Assembly: GCA_019420545.1 (NCBI GenBank)
Contig: JAHZGZ010000144.1
Coordinates: 1 to 9,640 of the forward strand
Length of the DNA stretch: 9,640 bases
From: Bacteroidales bacterium
Lineage (GTDB): Bacteria; Bacteroidota; Bacteroidia; Bacteroidales; Muribaculaceae
Reading direction: 5' to 3'
Shown one piece after another: positions 1-5,735 of this stretch. Position 1 is the stretch's first letter; every line of letters begins with the position of its first letter. The notes under the pieces are model-generated. The model saw nothing but the letters and a program-made list of their open reading frames with translations, did no database searches and was not told where the DNA came from. Position numbers and translations under genes: made by a program.

Positions 1-521
1 TTATCGCCAAGTCGATGGAAAATCCGCGTCCCGAGGGTGGTGTGCTCTACTCGCGATGGAGCGCCGACGGCAGCGAGAGCGATGATCCGCATGACTGTTT
101 CTGGTATCACGACCACGAGATGGTGGAATTGACCAAGGCACGCTACCGTGAGTCGGTCGGCAAGAAGATGCAGTACCTCGGTGCGCGCATCGACGGCAAA
201 GAGGTGCCTTACGACCCGAAGCGTCACATAAAGATGAACGCGACACTCTCCTCCGATGAGTTTACCATAGAGCCATATTTCTGCGATGAAAATCATGGAT
301 CGCATTCCGACGCACATTCCGACGTCAAGCCGCGGGTAGTGCTGATATCCGGCCCTGCAATTCAGACGGGCGAGTACACTTTTCGTGTCGATCCCGAATA
401 TTTCGGCCATGACCCGCAGAGGCTTTGGAGCGGGATCACAGTCAGCCTCGAAGCCGACGGCGACTCCCTCTATAAATCGGCCGTGCAGGAGGTCAACCTT
501 CGCGTTGCCCCGCGCCCGTAG
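1..521 (+). CDS. C-terminal part of an unrecognised protein (5' partial)
   Basis: The reading frame is open from the left edge (first full codon at position 3) to a TAG at 519-521, so this is probably the last ~172 residues of a longer protein. An ATG at 15 exists, but there is no room to see a promoter and the frame continues through it, so I do not take it as the start. The visible part is polar and aromatic-rich, with a D/H-rich stretch (SDDPHDCFWYHDHE) and a C-terminal half of alternating hydrophobic residues that reads like a beta-sandwich accessory domain (ISGPAIQTGEYTF, ITVSLEADGD). That would fit an extracellular or periplasmic protein, but the signal-peptide end is outside the window. 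I do not recognise the family. The stop codon lies inside the repeat element that starts at 518, so the C-terminus may have been set by that insertion. Confidence 0.75.
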   Translation, partial: IAKSMENPRPEGGVLYSRWSADGSESDDPHDCFWYHDHEMVELTKARYRESVGKKMQYLGARIDGKEVPYDPKRHIKMNATLSSDEFTIEPYFCDENHGSHSDAHSDVKPRVVLISGPAIQTGEYTFRVDPEYFGHDPQRLWSGITVSLEADGDSLYKSAVQEVNLRVAPRP

Positions 522-617
522 GAGATGCGGTTTCCAACCGCATCAAATAATCGACTGAAAATCAGTGATGTACTATCGGCGGCCGTTTTAACGCGGTTGG
601 GAAACCGCGTCTCCTAC
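518..617. repeat. Paired-hairpin repeat, copy 1
   Basis: This is about 100 bp with inverted terminal arms: GTAGGAGATGCGG at the left and CCGCGTCTCCTAC at the right. Each arm is itself a short hairpin. The left stem is ATGCGGTT/AACCGCAT (525-532 with 536-543, loop TCC). The right stem is ACGCGGTT/AACCGCGT (591-598 with 603-610, loop GGGA). The roughly 45-bp middle is AT-richer and alignable with the other copies (AAATAA, then AATCAG). It sits between two convergent genes. The organisation resembles REP/BIME pairs or a small MITE; no transposase is visible in the window. Confidence 0.85.
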
Positions 618-645
618 AACGCTGCTTTGTGGATGGGAGCAAAGG

Positions 646-688
646 ATGCCGCGGAGTAAACCGGAGAAACCGGTTTACTCCGCGGCAT
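646..688. terminator. 19-bp perfect hairpin, likely bidirectional terminator
   Basis: The arms at 646-664 and 670-688 are exact reverse complements (19 bp) around the loop AGAAA. The hairpin covers the last four sense codons and stop of the minus-strand DUF1349 gene and faces the end of the plus-strand gene on the left. Neither side has a strong T-run, so a role in termination or in protecting the transcript 3' end is inferred from position and stability. Confidence 0.6.
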
Positions 689-1334
689 TCTGCTGAAGCC
701 ATTTGACGCGCGTGGCGTCGGGGAGATGCTTTACCGTGAAATCAGAGAAACGGGCGCGGAAGCCGTTGCCGTCGGGACAGGCTGCCATCATGCCGATCTT
801 TACGGGGCGGTTGGCCTCCATCCAAGCGTTGCGCATAAGCGTATATTCCTTGTCATCAAACGAATAGAATATCTCTATGGCATCGAGGCGCCGTACGGCC
901 TTTATCCATACGAAATCGACGGGGCGATCAAGGGCGATCACGCTCCAGTCTGATGTATGGTGGGTGACGACGGTACTGAGATTGTATTTGCCGTCGACAT
1001 ATTCGATACCGGCCTTTATATAGTTTTCGTGGTCGATGCGTATCATCATTCCTGCCTGGTCGAAGCGTACCTTGTAGTCGCCCGATACTTTTACCTTTGC
1101 CTCGAACTCACCGCCATATTCGGCATAGTAGAAGGGTGCGTCATCTACCGTGAATCCGTAGTGTGAGATGCGCCAATAGTCGCTCTGCGGTGTCACATCC
1201 ATGGTGAGTATGCCGTCGGCGATGTTCCATTGCGCGGGTTCGTTAAACCAGATCATCTTTTCAAGTGTCTGGGCCTGTGACGGTTGTGCTGCGGCAGCTA
1301 AAAGCGCGCCCGCGATAATAGCTTTTATATTCAT
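675..1334 (-). CDS. Secreted DUF1349 (concanavalin A-like) protein
   Basis: The protein is 219 residues from the ATG at 1334. It opens with a signal peptide: MNIK, a hydrophobic core AIIAGALLAAAA, and a likely signal peptidase I site at SQA|Q around residue 21. The mature part matches the DUF1349/Ree1-like beta-sandwich pattern: an opening WFNEP..W....G.L.M.VTP.SDYW, then FDQAGMMIRIDHENYIKAGIEY, then a C-terminal R.F.DFTVKHL. Members of this fold resemble carbohydrate-binding lectin domains, but their biochemical role is mostly unknown. The frame can be opened further upstream to 1400, but the predicted promoter (1370-1400) lies inside that extension and the signal peptide begins at 1334, so the shorter start is chosen. 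It is divergent from the LuxR regulator and shares a palindromic promoter with it. The export call is firm and the carbohydrate role is only a family-level guess. Confidence 0.85.
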   Translation of the reverse strand: MNIKAIIAGALLAAAAQPSQAQTLEKMIWFNEPAQWNIADGILTMDVTPQSDYWRISHYGFTVDDAPFYYAEYGGEFEAKVKVSGDYKVRFDQAGMMIRIDHENYIKAGIEYVDGKYNLSTVVTHHTSDWSVIALDRPVDFVWIKAVRRLDAIEIFYSFDDKEYTLMRNAWMEANRPVKIGMMAACPDGNGFRARFSDFTVKHLPDATRVKWLQQNAAE

Positions 1335-1336
1335 GA

Positions 1337-1369
1337 TTGGTATTATTGGGGGAATAACCATTAACTTTG
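1337..1369 (+). promoter_or_regulatory. Bacteroidota promoter for the LuxR-type gene
   Basis: On the plus strand, TAACTTTG at 1362-1369 is a perfect TAnnTTTG -7 box. A weak TTGG at 1337-1340 (21-bp spacer) is the only -33 candidate. Transcription near 1376 would leave about 24 nt before the ATG at 1400. This box is the mirror image of the minus-strand box at 1370-1377. Confidence 0.55.
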
Positions 1370-1400
1370 CAAAGTTATTTACTTGACACATAGCCTGCAA
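1362..1400 (-). promoter_or_regulatory. Bacteroidota promoter for the DUF1349 gene
   Basis: Read on the minus strand, TTGC (1400-1397) is followed by a 19-bp spacer and then TAACTTTG (1377-1370), an exact TAnnTTTG -7 box. Transcription would start near 1363, giving a leader of roughly 30 nt to the ATG at 1334. Confidence 0.7.
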
Positions 1401-2164
1401 TGGCTAATAATAACCAATTTTTTCGCATGGATACATTCCGCCGTCTTGACAATATCCTCCGCGGGCAGTCATCTGCCGTGGGCGGGGCAGCATGTGAACT
1501 TTTGGAAAGCTATGCCGGGGCCGTGGCGGCAATGGAAAATGTGGTGGCTGTACTCAGCGACATGAAATCGGGTACGAGCCGCATATTCCATGGCGCATTC
1601 GGTACGTCGATTGGGCTGCAAGGCTACACGTCGGAAAACTCGATATGGGAGAAGAAGATTCTCGACCTTATCCCTGGGAGTGAGCGTGAGGAGAAATATC
1701 TGGCCGAACTGCGGTTCTACAATTTCCTGCGCCATATGCCTCACGGACGCCGGCATAATTTTTATCTCGCTGCCAAGCTGCGTTTTATCCCACCTAAGGG
1801 GATTCCCATCGACGTGCTCCACCGTATGTACTACATCTATGCACCCGACAGCGACACAGTGACCCATGCGCTCTGTCTCTACGGGCCGATGACGTTTGAT
1901 TTCCCCGGCACGAGCGTTGCCGTAAACTCGGTGACAGGACAGCTTCATCCGCTCACGTCGGCCGCCGACGGCAGTATCCTGTCGTCGCGTGAGAAGCAGG
2001 TGCTACAGCTCATCGACATGGGTCGTTCAAGCCGCGAAATCGCTGATATTCTGTCGATAAGCGTACATACGGTGAGCCGCCACCGTCAGGAAATCCTTGC
2101 CAAACTTCAGGTGAAAAACTCTGTCGAAGCCTGCCGCCTCGCCCGCACCCTCTCTCTGCTCTGA
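1400..2164 (+). CDS. LuxR-type HTH transcriptional regulator
   Basis: The protein is 254 residues. The C-terminus (about residues 194-250) is a clear GerE/LuxR DNA-binding domain: LSSREKQVLQLIDMGRSS, then REIADILSISVHTVSRHR, then a third helix with LQVKNSVEACRLA. The ~190-residue N-terminal region has no phospho-receiver pattern. It looks like a PAS-like sensor or dimerisation module of the kind common in Bacteroidales LuxR proteins, but that is inference. No membrane segment is seen, so it should be cytoplasmic. The start at 1400 fits a transcript from the -7 box at 1362-1369; an internal ATG at 1427 is an alternative. The divergent, promoter-sharing DUF1349 gene is the most obvious candidate target, along with autoregulation. 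Confidence 0.9.
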   Translation: MANNNQFFRMDTFRRLDNILRGQSSAVGGAACELLESYAGAVAAMENVVAVLSDMKSGTSRIFHGAFGTSIGLQGYTSENSIWEKKILDLIPGSEREEKYLAELRFYNFLRHMPHGRRHNFYLAAKLRFIPPKGIPIDVLHRMYYIYAPDSDTVTHALCLYGPMTFDFPGTSVAVNSVTGQLHPLTSAADGSILSSREKQVLQLIDMGRSSREIADILSISVHTVSRHRQEILAKLQVKNSVEACRLARTLSLL

Positions 2165-2273
2165 CACCCTGCTTTAAGTGCTTGTCACCCGAACATTGGC
2201 GTAAAATAAACCGCACGGAGATCACGGAGCGCTTCATATTCCAAGTCTATCTACGTTTTATACGTCATGCCTC
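2165..2273. other. Intergenic spacer with a short CACGGAGAT repeat
   Basis: No gene is seen after the LuxR stop. Two adjacent 9-bp units (2214-2222 CACGGAGAT and 2223-2231 CACGGAGCG) resemble the tandem CACAGAGAY units at 8766-8790 in the other large gap. No convincing terminator hairpin for the LuxR gene is visible. Confidence 0.5.
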
Positions 2274-2371
2274 TAGGAGATGCGGTTTCCAACCGCATTA
2301 AATAAATATATATAAATCAGCAGTATACCAATTGACTTATCGTAACGCGGTTGGGAAACCGCGTCTCCTAC
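2274..2371. repeat. Paired-hairpin repeat, copy 2
   Basis: About 98 bp, nearly identical to copy 1 in both arms: TAGGAGATGCGGTTTCC at the left and GGGAAACCGCGTCTCCTAC at the right. The middle is AT-rich with AAATAA and AAATCAG. It lies between the 3' ends of the plus-strand LuxR gene and the minus-strand DKNYY gene. The position at convergent gene ends is the same as for copy 1. Confidence 0.85.
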
Positions 2372-2436
2372 AGTGTTGCACCATATTTATGTGCTCTTCA
2401 TGCAAATGGTGATATTCTTTTATCGTTGTACGGGGA

Positions 2437-3471
2437 TTATTGCTTTTCTTTTCGGTCAAACGGATAGTCGTGCTCAAACCCCTTTTCTTTGATGGTATAG
2501 ACATAATTTTTATCCTCAAACGTCTCTTCGCCAATCTGGCGGAATGTGGCTGCGTCGATGTCGGAAAGGTGATCTTCGCCATAGAACACATACTTGCCGT
2601 CGGCAACGATATGGCCGTGAAAATAAAATTTTGCATTTGCTATGTCGAGAGAGTCGAGTATACGTCTGCCACCGAAATAAAGCATATCATTGATGAGATA
2701 TTTTAATATACCGACCATTTTGATTCTCTTTATATTGAGGTCACGGATGATTATTGAGTCACAGAAAATGACGTTGTTTCCGTTGCGTAAATAATCATCG
2801 ACGGGCTCAACAGGATGCCGCAATGAATCAATACGAAAAAGAATCCATTTGCCGAGATTCTTATTGAAATCCGAGCCGTATACGTTATCCTTGTCGGTAA
2901 ACCATTGTGATCCCACAGGGGTAAAACTGTTCCGGTCAACATCCAGTTTTGTCTCGTTGAGATAGACAAAGTCCTTGTCCCTCATCCAGTTCTCATCAGG
3001 GTATTCCTTATTTAGCGCTATGAAATATTCGGCTGTAGGTATGTCTATGTCGCACTTGGCAGGACGATAAGTCCAATTGTCACGATCCCGAACATATACG
3101 TGATTTTTGTCGACAGGCATCCCGCTCTTGTTGATGGTAAACGATTCCGCATCGCACTCTTCAATTATCTTACCGGCATACCATACATGGTTGGCGTCCT
3201 TAGCCCATGTGTCATCAAGTACAGTGAATGTTCTGTTGTCCACGTCGTGCAGATATTCCCAATCACCGTGGGTAATAAGGCCAATCAGGTTTTGGACAGA
3301 AATATAATATGTACCGAAAATATTGCGGTAATATGTATAATGTTGCCGGTCGACTTTTACGCCTCTTGGTGTTGGAAATCCGAGAAGCGCTGATCCGCCA
3401 AAATATACCGCTGCTATAATGGCAATTATTTTGAGCGTCTTTTTAGTGAAACTGTCTATATGATGGCCCAT
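2437..3471 (-). CDS. Membrane-anchored DKNYY-type repeat protein
   Basis: The protein is 344 residues. An N-terminal hydrophobic segment (about residues 12-30, LKIIAIIAAVYFGGSALL) probably anchors it, with the rest outside the cytoplasm. The body is built from recurring short beta-hairpin units with a DKxxVY core: KDANHVWY at 91, DKNHVY at 121, DKDFVY at 165, DKDNVY at 193, DGKYVFY at 291 and DKNYVY at 320. These alternate with D.xSF/ATF turns such as DAESFTI, DRNSFTP and DAATFRQI. This is the pattern of the DKNYY family, whose function is not known. The open frame extends up to 3744, but that stretch overlaps the peptidase C-terminus in another frame and is low-complexity R/H-rich, so the ATG at 3471 before the hydrophobic segment is chosen. 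It starts 35 bp after the peptidase stop, suggesting co-transcription. It is visibly AT-richer than its neighbours. Confidence 0.8.
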   Translation of the reverse strand: MGHHIDSFTKKTLKIIAIIAAVYFGGSALLGFPTPRGVKVDRQHYTYYRNIFGTYYISVQNLIGLITHGDWEYLHDVDNRTFTVLDDTWAKDANHVWYAGKIIEECDAESFTINKSGMPVDKNHVYVRDRDNWTYRPAKCDIDIPTAEYFIALNKEYPDENWMRDKDFVYLNETKLDVDRNSFTPVGSQWFTDKDNVYGSDFNKNLGKWILFRIDSLRHPVEPVDDYLRNGNNVIFCDSIIIRDLNIKRIKMVGILKYLINDMLYFGGRRILDSLDIANAKFYFHGHIVADGKYVFYGEDHLSDIDAATFRQIGEETFEDKNYVYTIKEKGFEHDYPFDRKEKQ

Positions 3472-3506
3472 TCTTACCAAAAGATTGTTTTTTGTAATTT
3501 TTCGGA

Positions 3507-5216
3507 TTACCAGGTGAAGGTGGAGCGGGAGGTGGAGGCGTTGCCGCAGGCGTCGGTGACGGTCATGACTGCTTCGTGGGATTTGCCGCGGGTGAAGCGC
3601 GAGGGATCCATGACGAAGGTGGCTGTGGCCGTCTTGCCGTCGAGTTCGAAGAGGGCGAACTTGCCGTCGATGGTGCCCCGGTAGGTCTTGACGCCGCTCA
3701 GATTGTCGGAAATCACGTATTTCACACGCCCCGTACGACCCCACGTCTCTGGCTTTACGGGGCGTATTTTCGGAGCCACGGTGTCGGTGGTCACGGTAAA
3801 GCGGCCGAGGGCCGAGGGACGTCCCTCCATGCGTCCGTCGCGGTATGTGGCGTCGATGCGTGCCGCGCCGCCTTTGGGCGTGATTCTTACCATGCAGAGC
3901 TTTGACGGATCCCCGCCGAACGTGGCCGGGATATCTATGTTTACCTCGAATTCGCCGCTTACGGGCACCGTCGGAGAGCCGACACTATATACCGGGGTAA
4001 GATATTTGTCGGACGGAGAGGAGGTAATTGAGATATATCCGTCGTTGTAGAACGTACCTTTTGGGAAAGTGACTTCGGCGCCCCCGACATTGAATGTGTT
4101 GCGTCCGCGGTGGTCGATGAGGCTGCCTCGGCGCGTAGCCTCGGGTATGGCGGCGCGGCGCCCGTGGATGGTAAAGGGCTGTGTCCTGCGGTTGCCGTGC
4201 TCGTCCTCCAGAATCCACCGGCAGCGATAGTCGCGCTCCTCGTCGATGAGCAGCGTGCCGCGGTCGACGGTGCGTATCATGTCGCCGAGCGGTTCGGAGT
4301 CGGGAATCTGCGTCCACATCATCCACGATCCGCTGTTGACTACTCCGGCATAGTCGGTGAGGGTGTTGACGGCACGTGTGTCGTCAAACGAAAACCTGTC
4401 GATAGTGCGGCGGTACACCTCATTGCCGTCGACCTCGAGAGCGAGGTGCTTTACGCCGTAGATGTTGGCGGTGCCGGTCATGCGGTCGTAGGCCTTGATT
4501 GCGGGCACCACGCGCCCCCAGGCCGAGAAGCCCTGGGCGAATTTTGCCGGCGCAAGAGTGGGGGAGCCGCTTACGGTGCCCTCGCCGTCGACCGCATACA
4601 GGGCGAGAGCACGTACCTCGGGTGCCACGTCGTCCTTGATGTGGCGCCGGTAATATGGCATCGGGTCAAGTGCCTCGCCGGTACGGGTGTCGCGCACGTC
4701 CATGTGGAGGTGGGGACCGCCCGACGATCCGGCGTTGCCGCTGCGCCCTATTGTCTCGCCGCGCTTCACCGGGAGTTCGCCGTGGCGGAAACTGATGTCG
4801 ACGGTGAACGACTCGCGGGCGTACTGCTCGGCGCGCACGCGCTTGTCGATAGCCGGGGAGAAGGCCTCCAGATGGCCGTAGACGGTTGTGAGACCCGTGG
4901 CGGGGTGAGTCACGTAGACGGCGCGCCCGAATCCCCACGGCGACGCCACGATACGGCTCACATAGCCGTCGTCGGCGCTGCGCACGGGCAACCCGGTACG
5001 TCCCTGGGTCTTGAAGTCGAGCCCCGAGTGGAAATGATTGCGGCGCAGTTCGCCGAAGTTACCGCTCAGCAGCAATGGTATGTCGAGCGGAAGCCCCAGT
5101 TCGGGCAGTTTTTCGGTGGAGGCTTTAGGAGATTTCTGTTGGGCGCATACTGTCGGAACGGAGGCGATTATAATGGCAGAGAGGCCTATCTTATATAATG
5201 TAGCAGGGAGTGTCAT
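3507..5216 (-). CDS. LytM/M23 family zinc metallopeptidase
   Basis: The protein is 569 residues with an N-terminal signal peptide (LYKIGLSAIIIASVPTVCAQ, cleavage near residue 25). The M23 domain spans about residues 45-185 and has its expected metal and catalytic residues: HSGLD (H63, D67), VYGHL (H115), and GPHLHMDV (H169, H171). M23 enzymes cut peptide cross-links in peptidoglycan, so a cell-wall hydrolase in the periplasm or outer envelope is expected. The ~380 residues after it are beta-rich, with two stretches that look Ig-like (VSGEFEVNIDIPATFGG; a final segment about a 'natural' fold, RPVKPETWGRTGRVKYVIS). They are not catalytic and may position the enzyme. All expected catalytic residues are present, so it should be active. 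It is the first gene of a minus-strand pair with the DKNYY protein. No good promoter lies between its start and the terminator at 5255-5290, so read-through from the upstream RNA is possible. Confidence 0.93.
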   Translation of the reverse strand: MTLPATLYKIGLSAIIIASVPTVCAQQKSPKASTEKLPELGLPLDIPLLLSGNFGELRRNHFHSGLDFKTQGRTGLPVRSADDGYVSRIVASPWGFGRAVYVTHPATGLTTVYGHLEAFSPAIDKRVRAEQYARESFTVDISFRHGELPVKRGETIGRSGNAGSSGGPHLHMDVRDTRTGEALDPMPYYRRHIKDDVAPEVRALALYAVDGEGTVSGSPTLAPAKFAQGFSAWGRVVPAIKAYDRMTGTANIYGVKHLALEVDGNEVYRRTIDRFSFDDTRAVNTLTDYAGVVNSGSWMMWTQIPDSEPLGDMIRTVDRGTLLIDEERDYRCRWILEDEHGNRRTQPFTIHGRRAAIPEATRRGSLIDHRGRNTFNVGGAEVTFPKGTFYNDGYISITSSPSDKYLTPVYSVGSPTVPVSGEFEVNIDIPATFGGDPSKLCMVRITPKGGAARIDATYRDGRMEGRPSALGRFTVTTDTVAPKIRPVKPETWGRTGRVKYVISDNLSGVKTYRGTIDGKFALFELDGKTATATFVMDPSRFTRGKSHEAVMTVTDACGNASTSRSTFTW

Positions 5217-5254
5217 GTCGAGTGGTCAGGAATGTTTTCATAGGGCAAAAGGAG
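5217..5254 (-). promoter_or_regulatory. Short leader before the M23 gene, weak promoter at best
   Basis: Between the terminator and the ATG at 5216 there are about 40 nt. The nearest -7-like word on the minus strand is TCCTTTTG, which lacks the conserved A at position two, and no -33 box is seen. No clear Shine-Dalgarno site precedes the ATG. Listed because the lack of a promoter bears on how the peptidase is expressed. Confidence 0.35.
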
Positions 5255-5298
5255 TAATAAAAAGAAGGGCAGGCCACATGAGGTCTGCCCTTTCTTTT
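5255..5298 (-). terminator. Bidirectional intrinsic terminator
   Basis: The arms at 5267-5275 and 5282-5290 pair over 9 positions around a 6-nt loop. The plus-strand RNA has one G-U pair and the minus-strand RNA one A-C mismatch. T-rich tails follow on both strands: TTCTTTTTATT on the minus strand and TTTCTTTTAA on the plus strand. On the minus strand it would end the structured RNA that starts near 5540. Confidence 0.75.
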
Positions 5299-5540
5299 AA
5301 GGTCCACATCAAAGGAATGCGATGAAACTCCGAATGACAGGATTTGAGTGCTCGCCGTCCTTTGTAATCCGCCTTGGTGTCGTAGACACCTCCACTCTCC
5401 GGAAAGAGGGATGGGGCCCGCCATCAGACAGCTAAGCTTGTCTCGGTATTTCACTATTAATTGATGAGTTTCCCAATCTACTTTGATGTGGTATATCTTC
5501 GTCGGCTTTCGCCGTCGGGATCTCTTTCCCTTTGCCTTTA
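5256..5540 (-). ncRNA. Structured RNA of about 285 nt, possibly 6S-like / Bacteroidales-1-like
   Basis: A promoter at 5546-5577 and a terminator at 5255-5298 frame a transcript with many complementary segments. An 11-nt segment (minus strand CCACATCAAAG, 5491-5481) is the exact complement of CTTTGATGTGG (5314-5304), and just inside it GAAACTC (5472-5466) pairs with GAGTTTC (5330-5324). Together they give a long rod closed over about 190 nt. Local hairpins include CGGC-GAAA-GCCG near the 5' end and GGTGTC-TAC-GACACC in the middle. A minus-strand open frame crosses the region, but it would include the promoter and the terminator, so it is not treated as coding. A long rod with its own Bacteroidota promoter recalls the Bacteroidales-1 motif or a 6S-like RNA, which is a guess from memory. 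It could instead be a regulatory leader of the M23 gene. I see no tmRNA, RNase P or SRP signature. Confidence 0.6.
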
Positions 5541-5545
5541 TAACG

Positions 5546-5577
5546 CAAAGATAGTCCATCTTGTTGAATCCTCCAAA
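5546..5577 (-). promoter_or_regulatory. Bacteroidota promoter for the structured RNA
   Basis: On the minus strand TTTG (5577-5574) is followed by a 20-bp spacer and TATCTTTG (5553-5546). Both boxes match the phylum consensus, making this one of the best promoters in the window. Transcription would start near 5540. Confidence 0.75.
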
Positions 5578-5702
5578 AATTTCCCTCACATTTTTCTTCA
5601 CAAATCACCGTCAGAAGCCCTCATAACATATGGTGTAGTGGTGTTAACACTTTTTGGGGATGGGTTAAGGTTTGTATGGATAGCGGTTAGGCGGGAAATT
5701 CG

Positions 5703-5727
5703 TACCTTTGCAGGTTAAAATACGGAG
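5703..5727 (+). promoter_or_regulatory. uvrA promoter -7 box and ribosome binding site
   Basis: TACCTTTG at 5703-5710 is an exact TAnnTTTG -7 box, 25 bp before the uvrA ATG. No good -33 box lies at the usual distance (a TTTG at 5671-5674 is too far). GGAG at 5724-5727 lies 8 nt before the ATG and is one of the few Shine-Dalgarno-like sites here. Confidence 0.65.
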
Positions 5728-5735
5728 AAAAGTAA

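Noticed and set aside
1335..1400. N-terminal extension of the DUF1349 protein
   Set aside because: It would include the predicted promoter and put 22 residues before an otherwise normal signal peptide.
3472..3744. N-terminal extension of the DKNYY protein
   Set aside because: It overlaps the C-terminal coding region of the M23 gene in another frame and reads as R/H-rich low-complexity sequence; the hydrophobic anchor follows the ATG at 3471.
4110..5198. A 362-codon plus-strand open frame antisense to the M23 gene
   Set aside because: It is a shadow of GC-rich coding DNA. The opposite strand encodes a peptidase with all its catalytic motifs, and this translation shows no domain.
5256..5540. 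tmRNA, RNase P RNA or SRP RNA
   Set aside because: None of the conserved core sequences of these RNAs that I know could be found on either strand.
5191..5601. A 136-codon minus-strand open frame upstream of the M23 gene
   Set aside because: It contains the promoter boxes and the terminator of the structured RNA, and its translation has no recognisable domain. Its start lies upstream of the predicted transcription start.
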